Shown here piece after piece: positions 1-7,817 of a DNA stretch of 64,000 bases. The stretch comes from Bacteroidota bacterium (GTDB lineage Bacteria; Bacteroidota; Bacteroidia; Chitinophagales; Chitinophagaceae), in assembly GCA_947453145.1 (NCBI GenBank), contig CANGFA010000003.1, forward strand, positions 1 to 64,000. Direction: 5' to 3'. A program made the position numbers and the translations under genes. The notes under the pieces are model-generated. The model had not been told where the DNA came from, did no database searches, and was given only the letters and a program-made list of their open reading frames with translations. The first letter of the stretch is position 1. Every line of letters starts with the position of its first letter.

Positions 1-227
1 CAAATCAAAGATTTGTGTTGAAAAGGCTTTGGGTAAGACGAGTCTACCGAGGCGGATGACAATGCGAAGCATTGGCAATCCAAAGACGAGTCTACCGAGG
101 CGGATGACAATGCGAAGCATTGGCAATCCAAAGACGAGTCTACCGAGGCGGATGACAATGCGAAGCATTGGCAATCCAAAGACGAGTCTACCGCGGCGGA
201 TGACAATGCGAAGCATTGGCAATCCAA
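1..227. repeat. Hairpin-led 48-bp tandem repeat array
   Basis: Four head-to-tail copies of a 48-bp unit begin at 37, 85, 133 and 181. They are identical except for one substitution in copy 4 (CCGAGGCGG becomes CCGCGGCGG) and the last base. Each unit carries the mini-hairpin AATGC-GAA-GCATT (61-73 in copy 1 and every 48 bp after). The array is preceded by a 6-bp hairpin with an AAA loop (1-15) and a lead-in reading AAGGCTTTGGGTAAGAC (about 23-39). The same lead-in occurs in the array at 5694-5970. Because 48 is a multiple of 3, an open frame runs through the array, but I do not consider it a gene. The left limit of the element lies outside the window. Confidence 0.95.
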
Positions 228-280
228 CAAATTTTGCCACCCCATCTCTTTTTCCTATTTTAAAGGAGTAAATTAAACAA

Positions 281-2152
281 ATGAAGCCCATCTTCTTAAT
301 TGTAATATCATTTCTTTCCTTTCATACAAATGGAACAGCCCAAACCATCTCCCCAACACAAGAAACAGAAGTTTTAGTAATAGGAGGAACCGCAAGTGGA
401 ATTTGTGCAGGACTTCAATCTGCAAGACTAGGCGTAAATACTATTATTGCAGAGTCCACGCCATGGCTGGGGGGCATGTTAACGGCTGCAGGTGTATCTG
501 CATTTGATGGTAATGACTCTATGCCTGCCGGTATTTTCGGTGAATTTAGAAATAAATTATTCCTTCATTATGGAGGAAGCAAAAAAGTATCAACAGGTTG
601 GGTAAGCAATACTTTATTTGAACCGCATATTGGAGATAGTATTTTTAAAATAATGGCAAAGGCTGAAAAAAAGTTGACTGTAAAATTCAATTATGATTTT
701 ATAAAAGTGAATAAAAATGCAGACACGATTACAGGGATTTTATTTTATGATAAAATCAATCAAAAAAATATACTCATAAAGGCCAAGCGATATATTGATG
801 CCACAGAACTAGGCGATGTATTGGCCAATGCAAAAATCCCGTTTGATCTAGGAATGGAGTCCAACGATGTGACCAAGGAACAAGTAAATAAAAATGGGGC
901 TAATGATATTATACAAGATATCACTTATGTAGCCATCTTAAAAGACTATGGAAAACCACAACCTTTAATTAAGCGCCCCATTAATTATGATTCCCTAGAA
1001 TTTGATGCAAGCAATAGTTCATTTTATAAAGATAGTACTCGTAAAAAGCCAACAGTAGATGCCATCATGATGCTCAAATATGGAAAACTACCGGGTAATA
1101 AGTATATGCTCAATTGGCCTATTTATGGGAACGATATTTATTTAAATGTTATTGAAAAAACCCAAAAAGAAAGAACAATATTATTAGAAGCGGCGAAACA
1201 ACAAACATTAAGATTTGTGTATTTTATTCAAAAGGATTTGGGTTTCAAAAATTTCGCATTAGCAGATGATGAATTTGATACGAAAGATAAACTCGCCTAT
1301 TATCCCTATTACAGAGAGTCCAGAAGAGTAAAGGGATTAACAAGGATGTTGATCCAACATATATCTACCCCTTTTGAAACGGAACTGCCTTTGTATAGAA
1401 CGGGCATTGCGGTTGGAGATTATCCAGTAGACCATCATCATAAAAAAAATACAAAAGCACCTCAGCATTTGGATTTTTTTCCGGTGCCTTCCTTTAATAT
1501 TCCTTTAGGCTCATTAATTCCACATTCATCTAATAATTTAATCATTGCTGAGAAGTCCATTAGTGTTTCTAATATTGTAAACGGAACCACAAGATTGCAA
1601 CCCTGTGTCATGCAAATAGGCCAAGTGGCTGGTTTACTCGCAGCGCAAAGTATTATAGATGGAGTAGCACCTAAAAATATTTCCGTACGAAAAGTACAGC
1701 AAGTTTTACTGGATGCGAATGGATACATCATGCCCTATGTGGATGTTGATCAGCATAATAAATATTTTAAAGCGGTACAAAAAATAGGGGCTACTGGATT
1801 GTTACGCGGCCTAGGAGTTCCAAAAGGTTGGGCCAATGCTACTTATTTTCAACCCAACAACAAGGTGTCCTTCAATGATTTTTTAAAGACTTGGAATTTG
1901 AAATATACATATCCTTTTACAATTCAGAAACATGATATGACTATTGATGATGCTGTGTATTTTGCATCAGTACTTTCAGGGAAGGATAAAAGTCAAGTTC
2001 AAATTTCTTTTGCTAAACAATGGGAAATACTTGGATTGAATAATTTTAGTTTACAAAGGCCCATTACAAAAATTGAATTGGCAGCGATTTTAAATGAATA
2101 CGATGTATTTAATAGCTTTGATGTTGATATTTTCGGGTTCATCTTAAAATAG
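281..2152 (+). CDS. Secreted FAD-dependent oxidoreductase (FAD_oxidored family)
   Basis: 623-residue protein with an N-terminal signal peptide ending near residue 21 (hydrophobic stretch, then TAQ). A Rossmann dinucleotide-binding start follows (VLVIGGTASGICAG, about residues 31-44). The motif GTTRLQPCVMQIGQVAG, about residues 435-451, is typical of the C-terminal part of the FAD-binding domain in PF12831-type proteins. The substrate cannot be read from sequence; relatives are often found with polysaccharide or sugar metabolism genes, but no such genes are adjacent here. An AAAGGAG stretch lies about 12 nt before the ATG. A small membrane protein gene follows after 19 nt, so the two may be co-transcribed. 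It starts about 50 bp after the tandem array. Confidence 0.8.
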   Translation: MKPIFLIVISFLSFHTNGTAQTISPTQETEVLVIGGTASGICAGLQSARLGVNTIIAESTPWLGGMLTAAGVSAFDGNDSMPAGIFGEFRNKLFLHYGGSKKVSTGWVSNTLFEPHIGDSIFKIMAKAEKKLTVKFNYDFIKVNKNADTITGILFYDKINQKNILIKAKRYIDATELGDVLANAKIPFDLGMESNDVTKEQVNKNGANDIIQDITYVAILKDYGKPQPLIKRPINYDSLEFDASNSSFYKDSTRKKPTVDAIMMLKYGKLPGNKYMLNWPIYGNDIYLNVIEKTQKERTILLEAAKQQTLRFVYFIQKDLGFKNFALADDEFDTKDKLAYYPYYRESRRVKGLTRMLIQHISTPFETELPLYRTGIAVGDYPVDHHHKKNTKAPQHLDFFPVPSFNIPLGSLIPHSSNNLIIAEKSISVSNIVNGTTRLQPCVMQIGQVAGLLAAQSIIDGVAPKNISVRKVQQVLLDANGYIMPYVDVDQHNKYFKAVQKIGATGLLRGLGVPKGWANATYFQPNNKVSFNDFLKTWNLKYTYPFTIQKHDMTIDDAVYFASVLSGKDKSQVQISFAKQWEILGLNNFSLQRPITKIELAAILNEYDVFNSFDVDIFGFILK

Positions 2153-2171
2153 TTTACTGTATTTTTACGCC

Positions 2172-2567
2172 ATGAAACATTCACAAACCATTGGAATTCT
2201 TCTTTGTTTAACCTTATTCTTTTTTAGTACACAACCTTTAGTATATATAGAAAGCAAACAATGGATCATTACCGGTTGGAAAACCGCTGGTAGTAATTTT
2301 GGTCAACCAGGTAAATTTTTAGCTTACATTGGAAGCATGTCTTTGATTTTATTTGCATTACCTTATTTATGGGCGAAGCGATTTAATATGGCCTTGGGTG
2401 CTTTATTAGTTGCTTGGTGTTTTAGAAATTTCTTAGTTTTATCTACCTGTCAAATGGGGGAGTGTCCTCAAAAACAATGGGCATTGTATGGTTGTATTAT
2501 CGTTTCCTTTGGTATATTGATTATGACCTTTCTGCCTAAAATACAAATCCCAAAGTCTTCTAAATAA
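2172..2567 (+). CDS. Small integral membrane protein, unrecognised
   Basis: 131 residues with about four hydrophobic segments: residues 7-25, 48-66, 70-90 and 104-124. A C-terminal basic tail follows, and two Cys lie in the loop before the last helix (STCQMGEC). I do not recognise the family. It follows the FAD oxidoreductase by 19 nt on the same strand and ends just before a terminator, so the two genes probably form a unit. The ATG is preceded by TATTTTTA, a near match to the Bacteroidota -7 element, so it may also have its own start site. Confidence 0.6.
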   Translation: MKHSQTIGILLCLTLFFFSTQPLVYIESKQWIITGWKTAGSNFGQPGKFLAYIGSMSLILFALPYLWAKRFNMALGALLVAWCFRNFLVLSTCQMGECPQKQWALYGCIIVSFGILIMTFLPKIQIPKSSK

Positions 2568-2573
2568 AGTAAT

Positions 2574-2603
2574 AAAAAAGCCTCACAATTGCGAGGCTTT
2601 TTT
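2574..2603. terminator. Bidirectional intrinsic terminator
   Basis: The arms AAAAAAGCCTC and GAGGCTTTTTT pair across an 8-nt loop, with A and T tracts on the two sides. It sits between the convergent small membrane gene and rocD and can serve both. Confidence 0.9.
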
Positions 2604-2618
2604 ATTGAAAATATCTAT

Positions 2619-3854
2619 TTAAGATAATCTTTTTAATGCTTCTCCAATAATTCCTACCGCTTCTTTTATTTGTGATTCTGTAATTATTAATGGTGGTGCA
2701 AAACGAATTTTATCTCCATGTGTAGGCTTAGCTAATAAGCCTAAGTCTCTTAAATGTAAACAAAGTTCCCATGACACTTCTGGGTCTTTATGATTGATAA
2801 CAATGGCGTTTAGTAATCCGCGACCGCGTACTAATTTAATAAGTGGTGAATTTAATTTTTCTAATTCGTTACGTAATAATATACCCATTGCTTCGGCATT
2901 CTCGGCCATCTCTTCAGATTTTAAAACTTCCAAAGAAGTCATTGCCACTGCACAAGCCAATGGATTTCCTCCATAAGTAGAACCATGTTCTCCTGGTTTT
3001 ATTTGCATCATAACAATATCATCTGCTAATACTGCAGAAATAGGTAAGGTGCCTCCACTTAATGCTTTGCCCAAAATTAATATATCAGGTCGCACGCCTT
3101 CATGATCACATGCTAGCATTTTCCCTGTTCTTGCTAATCCTGTTTGTATTTCATCTGCAATAAATAAAACATTGTATTGGGTACATAAATCTCTTACCCC
3201 TTTTAAATAACCGTCCTCAGGTAATACAACGCCTGCTTCTCCTTGGATAGGTTCCACCATAAAAGCGGCCACATTATTATCTTTTAATTCATTTTCTAAA
3301 GCAACTAAATCATTATAAGGGACTAATCCAAAACCAGGCATAAAAGGACCAAAACCTTTAAAGCTACTGGGATCCGTTGAAGAGGATATAGCTGCTAATG
3401 TGCGTCCCCAAAAATTACCTTCCGCAAAAATGATTCTTGCTTTATTTTCTTCAATCCCCTTTACATTGTATCCCCAGCGGCGCGCTAGTTTTATTGCAGT
3501 TTCTCCACCCTCCACACCCGTGTTCATGGGCAATACTTTATCGTATCCAAAATACTTTGTGATATAGGCTTCGTATTCACCCAATAAATTATTGTGAAAT
3601 GCACGTGATGTTAAAGTAAGTTTTGCTGCCTGTTCTTGCAATGTTTTTACTATTGCTGGATGACAATGTCCTTGATTAACGGCAGAGTAACCGCTTAAAA
3701 AATCAAAATATTTTTTTCCATCTACATCATATAAAAATACACCTTCTCCTTTTTCTAAAACTACAGGAATAGGGTGGTAGTTGTGGGCTCCGTATTGATC
3801 TTCTAGTTCCAAGTACTTAGCAGCATTGGCACTAACATCATGCTTAGTTGACAT
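2619..3854 (-). CDS. rocD: Ornithine--oxo-acid transaminase
   Basis: 411-residue class-III PLP aminotransferase, the usual length for ornithine aminotransferase. It interconverts ornithine plus a 2-oxo acid with glutamate semialdehyde plus an amino acid, linking arginine/ornithine catabolism to proline and glutamate in the cytoplasm. Visible features are the N-terminal [18 protein letters not shown] block, the cofactor Asp in [14 protein letters not shown], and the Schiff-base Lys in [10 protein letters not shown] (near residue 262). The flanking genes are unrelated, so it appears to be monocistronic. A 19-bp palindrome lies about 67 bp upstream of the start (3921-3939). Confidence 0.93.
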   Translation of the reverse strand: MSTKHDVSANAAKYLELEDQYGAHNYHPIPVVLEKGEGVFLYDVDGKKYFDFLSGYSAVNQGHCHPAIVKTLQEQAAKLTLTSRAFHNNLLGEYEAYITKYFGYDKVLPMNTGVEGGETAIKLARRWGYNVKGIEENKARIIFAEGNFWGRTLAAISSSTDPSSFKGFGPFMPGFGLVPYNDLVALENELKDNNVAAFMVEPIQGEAGVVLPEDGYLKGVRDLCTQYNVLFIADEIQTGLARTGKMLACDHEGVRPDILILGKALSGGTLPISAVLADDIVMMQIKPGEHGSTYGGNPLACAVAMTSLEVLKSEEMAENAEAMGILLRNELEKLNSPLIKLVRGRGLLNAIVINHKDPEVSWELCLHLRDLGLLAKPTHGDKIRFAPPLIITESQIKEAVGIIGEALKRLS

Positions 3855-3920
3855 TATATAAAATTTAATAAATTGAAAGTAAATTGCTAACTAGTAGCAA
3901 TGAAAATGAACAGAAAAGGC

Positions 3921-3939
3921 GGGGTAATTCAATTACCCC
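3921..3939. promoter_or_regulatory. Palindromic candidate operator upstream of rocD
   Basis: GGGGTAATTCAATTACCCC has perfect 9-bp arms around a single central base. It lies in the 149-bp divergent gap between rocD and the glycosyltransferase gene. There is no T tract on either side, which argues against a terminator and for a dimeric regulator site. The cognate factor is unknown. Confidence 0.45.
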
Positions 3940-4003
3940 AAGGGATGATTGAGTAAATCTAAGTTCAAAATGAGTATATGTGCCTTGTTCATTGCTCTAA
4001 GTT

Positions 4004-5074
4004 ATGTTTTTCTCTTTAATTTCCCATAATTTGGACTTACATTCGCAAAAACAAATTCGTTTGAAACCTTTTGTATCCATAGTTATTCTTAATTATAATG
4101 GGGTAAAATATTTACAAGAATTTTTACCTACCGTTTTAGCCACTCAGTACGAAAATTACGAAGTGGTGGTTGCAGATAATGGATCAACAGACAATTCAAT
4201 TTCTTTTTTGCAAGAAAATTTCCCTTCCGTTAAAATAATTACATCACCAACAAATGAAGGTTTTGCAGGTGGGTATAACTGGGCACTTAAATTAATTTGT
4301 GCTGAGTATTATGTTTTACTCAATTCCGATGTGGCTGTCACACCCAATTGGTTAAGCCCAATGGTAGATTTGCTTACAATTGATTCAAACATTGCAGCAT
4401 GTCAGCCCAAACTATTGTCATATAAAGAACCTGCTTATTTTGAATATGCTGGTGCAGCAGGTGGATGGATAGATGCTTTAGGCTATCCTTTTTCTAGAGG
4501 TAGGGTTTTTGATTACTGTGAAACCGATGAGCATCAATATGAAAATGCTGCTCCTATTTTTTGGGCTTCAGGTGCATCTATGTTAATTCGTTCAAAGGTT
4601 TTTCATGAATTAGGTGGATTTGATCCTAATTTCTTTGCCCATCAGGAAGAAATAGACCTTTGCTGGAGAATTCAATTAAAGGGGTATCAAATTTATTGCT
4701 GCCCAAAAGCTACGGTATATCATGTTGGTGCCGGGACACTACCTAGGGGTGGACGTAAAGTATATTTAAATTTCAGAAATAACTTGGCGATGCTCTGTAA
4801 GAATTTGCCATTGTCTGAGTTGCTTTGGAAATTGCCATTTAGATTGTCATTGGACGCTTTATCGGCTTGGAAAGGCTTACTAAATGGAGATGCAAGCTTT
4901 TTCACAGCCATCGTAAAAGCGCATTTTTCCTTATTTAGTTTTATTTTAAAAAGGAAAATACATCGTTCAGGTTCCATTAAAAGTATGCATAAATTAGATG
5001 GTGTTTATGCTGGATCCTTGGTTTACCAGTACTTTATTAAAAAGAGGCATTATTTTAATAAAATTGTAAAATAA
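4004..5074 (+). CDS. Glycosyltransferase family 2 (GT-A fold)
   Basis: 356 residues. The GT-A core starts at VSIVILNYNG (about residue 24). The nucleotide-sugar/metal-binding region is VLLNSDVAVTPNW (around residues 104-116), and the acceptor-side block is GGFDPNFFAHQEEIDLCWR (around residues 205-223). The C-terminal third is basic and hydrophobic, as in membrane-associated rhamnosyl-type GT2 enzymes. It probably adds a sugar to an envelope glycan; the donor and acceptor are unknown. The start is uncertain: the first 19 residues are not typical of the family, and a TTG at 4061 would give the more usual beginning (LKPFVSIVI). No other glycan genes are adjacent. Confidence 0.85.
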   Translation: MFFSLISHNLDLHSQKQIRLKPFVSIVILNYNGVKYLQEFLPTVLATQYENYEVVVADNGSTDNSISFLQENFPSVKIITSPTNEGFAGGYNWALKLICAEYYVLLNSDVAVTPNWLSPMVDLLTIDSNIAACQPKLLSYKEPAYFEYAGAAGGWIDALGYPFSRGRVFDYCETDEHQYENAAPIFWASGASMLIRSKVFHELGGFDPNFFAHQEEIDLCWRIQLKGYQIYCCPKATVYHVGAGTLPRGGRKVYLNFRNNLAMLCKNLPLSELLWKLPFRLSLDALSAWKGLLNGDASFFTAIVKAHFSLFSFILKRKIHRSGSIKSMHKLDGVYAGSLVYQYFIKKRHYFNKIVK

Positions 5075-5126
5075 CTTAAGCTTTATTAAGAACTAGTTGT
5101 TATTTTTGCGTCCGTAATTATACTAT

Positions 5127-5330
5127 ATGTCACAAGATTTACATCAGCCAGAAGTTTCTAAGGATATTAATTCAAATTGGGTTACTTCCTCTAAATTCCT
5201 TTTTTACGTATCTATTTTTGCAATTTTGTCTTTAGTTGTAGGCAATTGTTCTAAAGTATTTAGCAGTGGTTTTAAGAAGCCAAACCCAGAAGTGCAAACG
5301 AGCTCTCAATACAAGCCTGAATATAAGTAG
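5127..5330 (+). CDS. Small single-pass membrane protein, unrecognised
   Basis: 67 residues: a polar N-terminus, one hydrophobic helix (about residues 24-41) and a basic, Pro/Ser-rich tail. A TATTTTTG element at 5101-5108 matches the Bacteroidota -7 consensus and lies 18 nt before the ATG, which supports expression. The tRNA operon promoter begins directly after the stop. No function can be assigned. Confidence 0.55.
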   Translation: MSQDLHQPEVSKDINSNWVTSSKFLFYVSIFAILSLVVGNCSKVFSSGFKKPNPEVQTSSQYKPEYK

Positions 5331-5338
5331 AAAAAATT

Positions 5339-5368
5339 TTGTTGGTGTGCTCTGAATCCTTATTTTTG
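5339..5368 (+). promoter_or_regulatory. Bacteroidota-type promoter for the tRNA-Gly/tRNA-Leu unit
   Basis: TTG at 5339-5341, a 19-nt spacer, then TATTTTTG at 5361-5368. This matches the TTG-N19-TAnnTTTG consensus of the Bacteroidota primary sigma factor. Transcription would begin about 20 nt before the tRNA-Gly 5' end. Confidence 0.8.
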
Positions 5369-5394
5369 CACTCCTAAAAATAGTTCTTATACAA

Positions 5395-5467
<73 letters not shown>

Positions 5468-5470
5468 CCA

Positions 5471-5502
5471 AAAAGCCCGAATTTCGGTTCGGGCTTTTTT
5501 TT
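5471..5502 (+). terminator. Intrinsic terminator after tRNA-Gly
   Basis: The 11-bp arms AAAAGCCCGAA and TTCGGGCTTTT are followed by T residues. It lies between the two tRNAs, so tRNA-Leu is either made by read-through or from a promoter I could not identify. Confidence 0.85.
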
Positions 5503-5519
5503 AAAGTCTTTAAATAGAC

Positions 5520-5605
5520 GCCCTGGTGGTGGAACTGGTAGACACGCAGGACTTAAAATCCTGTGGGCCGCAACGCCCGTGCGGGTTCGATTCCCGCCTG
5601 GGGCA
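5520..5605 (+). tRNA. tRNA-Leu (TAA)
   Basis: 86 nt with the acceptor GCCCTGG/CTGGGGC, the class-II long variable arm expected of tRNA-Leu, and anticodon loop CTTAAAA, giving anticodon TAA. The T arm contains GGTTCGATTCC. CCA is not encoded (discriminator A is followed by CAAA). Confidence 0.97.
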
Positions 5606-5606
5606 C

Positions 5607-5638
5607 AAAGCCTCTCACGAAAGTGAGAGGCTTTTTTT
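5607..5638 (+). terminator. Intrinsic terminator after tRNA-Leu
   Basis: A perfect 12-bp stem (AAAGCCTCTCAC with GTGAGAGGCTTT) carries a GAAA tetraloop and is followed by a T tract. Confidence 0.93.
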
Positions 5639-5639
5639 A

Positions 5640-5693
5640 TGCAAGACCGCGAATCAAGCTTGCTTGAAAGAGCGGGCGAGCATAAAAAAAGCC
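5640..5693. other. Degenerate repeat-like spacer between terminator and array
   Basis: No gene is seen here. The stretch holds a 6-bp hairpin (TCAAGC-TT-GCTTGA, near 5653-5666). Following AGGCTTT of the terminator it reads GCAAGACCGCGAA, which resembles the AAGGCTTTGGGTAAGACCCG lead-in of the adjacent array. It may be a decayed copy of the same repeat family; this is an inference from short similarity. Confidence 0.4.
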
Positions 5694-5970
5694 AATTAAA
5701 ATGCAAAGCATTTTAATTGAAAGGCTTTGGGTAAGACCCGATATCGAGGAAGACGACGAATGAAATGAGTCGGCAGTCCCGAACAAAATTTAATTGAAAG
5801 GCTTTGGGTAAGACCCGATATCGAGGAAGACGACGAATGAAATGAGTCGGCAGTCCCGAAAAAATTTAATTGAAAGGCTTTGGGTAAGACCCGATATCGA
5901 GGAAGACGACGAATGAAATGAGTCGGCAGTCCCGAACAAAATTTAATTGAAAGGCTTTGGGTAAGACCCA
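5694..5970. repeat. Hairpin-led 77-bp tandem repeat array
   Basis: A perfect 11-bp hairpin with an AAA loop (5694-5718, centre GCAAAGC) is followed by 3.35 direct copies of a 76-77 bp unit beginning at 5714, 5791, 5867 and 5944 (partial). Each unit contains the lead-in GAAAGGCTTTGGGTAAGACC, a CGAGGAAGACGACG block and GTCGGCAGTCC. The second unit is one base shorter, so no reading frame is kept through the array. Lead-in, CGAGG block and GGCA(G/A)TCC end align with the array at 1-227. The array ends 33 bp before the DUF3667 gene and together with the tRNAs fills the 5331-6002 gap. Confidence 0.95.
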
Positions 5971-6002
5971 CTTCCTAAACTATCCTTATCTTAGCACCAC
6001 CT

Positions 6003-6989
6003 ATGTCACATTTAAAACAAAGAGCCGAAAATAACTGCTTAAACTGTGGAACTGAGGTTGCTGGTCGTTTTTGTCAGCAATGCGGACAGGAAAATGTAGA
6101 AGTAAAGGAAAGCTTCCTGCATTTGATCATGCATTTTATTGAAGACCTCACACATTTTGATGGGAAGCTTTGGAAAACTTTAAAGCAATTGTTATTCAAG
6201 CCAGGAAAATTAACGCAGCATTATATGGACGGGAAGCGTGCTTCCTATATACATCCTATAAGAATGTATTTATTCGTGTCAGCAGTGTTTTTCTTTTTCA
6301 TATTTACCGGAGAAGCAAATAATCCAGAAGCGTTTAAAAAAGAAGTGAATGCTAAGGTAGCAGCGCAAGTTCCTAAGCAAAAGCTTGATAGTGCAAAAAA
6401 GCAAATAAATGACTTTAAATTTCAAATTGGCAAGGATACATTTAATTACAAAAGTCTTGAAACTTATGAGGCTGCTCAAAATAAGTTACCTGTTTCCAAA
6501 AGAGCAAATTGGTTGGTAGACAAGTTGGCTAAACAGCAAATTCATTTGTCTCAAAAATATAAAGGGGATACCGCTGAAGTAGGAAAAGCAGTAGTAGAGC
6601 AGTTTAAACATTACTTTTCTCGCATATTGTATATTTCCTTGCCCATTTTTGCATTTTTTGTTTGGGTTTTATATCGACGAAACAAAGAACATTTCTTTGT
6701 AGATCATTTAATATTTAGCATCCATTTATATTGTGCATTTTTTATTATTTTATTTGTAGTTAAAATAATTGATGATGTGTATGAATTATTTTTTCATAAG
6801 CCATTTACTTTTTTAGATTCTTCGGTCGCTTTTATACTTTTCTTTTATTTGTACAAATCTTTGCGCAATCATTTTCATCAATCCCGTTCCAAAACGATTT
6901 TTAAATTTTTAATCCTAAACGTTTTGACATTGGTACTCATGTCAGCATTGATGGTTACATTCCTTTTGCTTTCTCTTTTTAATATATAA
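6003..6989 (+). CDS. DUF3667 zinc-ribbon membrane protein
   Basis: 328 residues. An N-terminal zinc ribbon (CLNCGTEVAGRFCQQCG, about residues 12-28) is followed by the DUF3667 signature region (HFIEDLTHFDGKLWKTLKQL, about residues 43-62). Then come a first membrane helix (around 90-103), a soluble segment (about 105-200), and three or four C-terminal membrane helices. The family is common in Bacteroidota; its function is unknown. mazG starts 3 nt after its stop, so they are co-transcribed. The terminal partial copy of the 77-bp array lies immediately upstream and would be next to or within the 5' region. Confidence 0.85.
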   Translation: MSHLKQRAENNCLNCGTEVAGRFCQQCGQENVEVKESFLHLIMHFIEDLTHFDGKLWKTLKQLLFKPGKLTQHYMDGKRASYIHPIRMYLFVSAVFFFFIFTGEANNPEAFKKEVNAKVAAQVPKQKLDSAKKQINDFKFQIGKDTFNYKSLETYEAAQNKLPVSKRANWLVDKLAKQQIHLSQKYKGDTAEVGKAVVEQFKHYFSRILYISLPIFAFFVWVLYRRNKEHFFVDHLIFSIHLYCAFFIILFVVKIIDDVYELFFHKPFTFLDSSVAFILFFYLYKSLRNHFHQSRSKTIFKFLILNVLTLVLMSALMVTFLLLSLFNI

Positions 6990-6992
6990 ATC

Positions 6993-7763
6993 ATGAATAA
7001 GGACTTAGCTTCCCAGCGTTTTTTGGAATTAGTGGAAATCATGGACACGCTTCGTGAAAAATGTCCTTGGGATAAAAAACAAACTATTCATAGCTTACGT
7101 AGTAATACAATAGAAGAATTGTATGAATTAGTGGACTCCATTGTAGAGGAAGATTGGGAAGGGATTAAAGAAGAATTAGGAGATATCATGTTACATGTTT
7201 TGTTTTATGCGAAAATTGGAAATGAACAAGGTAAGTTCACTTTGGATGAAGTGATGGAGGGAATTGCTAAAAAATTAATTCATCGTCATCCACATATTTA
7301 TGGTGATGTGAAGGTTGAAAATGATGATGATGTAAAAAGAAATTGGGAACAATTAAAATTACAGGAAGGCAAAGGGAATAAAACAATTTTAAGTGGGGTT
7401 CCTAACAGCTTACCCGCTATGGTAAAGGCATTAAGAATACAGGAAAAAGTAAAACATGTAGGATTTGAGTGGGAAAATAAAGAACAGGTTTGGGATAAGG
7501 TTCAAGAAGAAATAGGAGAGTTACAAGTAGAGATAGCTGCCAACGATCAAGAAAAGATGGAACAAGAATTTGGCGACGTTTTATTTAGTATGATTAACTA
7601 TGCAAGATTTTTAAACATTGATCCTGAAACTGCGCTAGAAAAGACAAACAAAAAATTTAAGCATCGTTTTGAATTAATGGAGGCTTATGCATCAACGCAT
7701 GGGTTAGATCTTGCTAAAATGAGTTTAACTGAAAAAGAAGCCTTGTGGCAACAAATGAAATAA
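6993..7763 (+). CDS. mazG: Nucleoside triphosphate pyrophosphohydrolase MazG
   Basis: 256 residues, the usual length for two-domain MazG. It hydrolyses NTPs/dNTPs to NMPs plus pyrophosphate and helps clean the nucleotide pool. The N-terminal domain has CPWDKKQTIHSL and the metal-binding helices (EELYELVD, then KEELGDIMLHVLFYA). The second domain repeats the pattern (EEIGELQVEI, then EQEFGDVLFSMINYARF). It lies 3 nt downstream of the DUF3667 gene and ends at a strong bidirectional terminator. Confidence 0.95.
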   Translation: MNKDLASQRFLELVEIMDTLREKCPWDKKQTIHSLRSNTIEELYELVDSIVEEDWEGIKEELGDIMLHVLFYAKIGNEQGKFTLDEVMEGIAKKLIHRHPHIYGDVKVENDDDVKRNWEQLKLQEGKGNKTILSGVPNSLPAMVKALRIQEKVKHVGFEWENKEQVWDKVQEEIGELQVEIAANDQEKMEQEFGDVLFSMINYARFLNIDPETALEKTNKKFKHRFELMEAYASTHGLDLAKMSLTEKEALWQQMK

Positions 7764-7797
7764 TAAAAATGCCATCCTATTGGATGGCATTTTTATT
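7762..7797. terminator. Bidirectional terminator between mazG and degP
   Basis: Perfect 16-bp arms (7762-7777 and 7782-7797) surround a TATT loop, with A and T tracts at the two ends. It serves the convergent genes mazG and degP and overlaps the mazG stop codon. Confidence 0.95.
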
Positions 7798-7817
7798 TAG
7801 AAACATAAATACTTTAA

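Noticed and set aside
29..271. Open frame of 80 codons across the first tandem array
   Set aside because: It exists only because the 48-bp unit keeps the frame; it has no start context, no recognised domain, and is a 16-residue repeat of DNA hairpin sequence.
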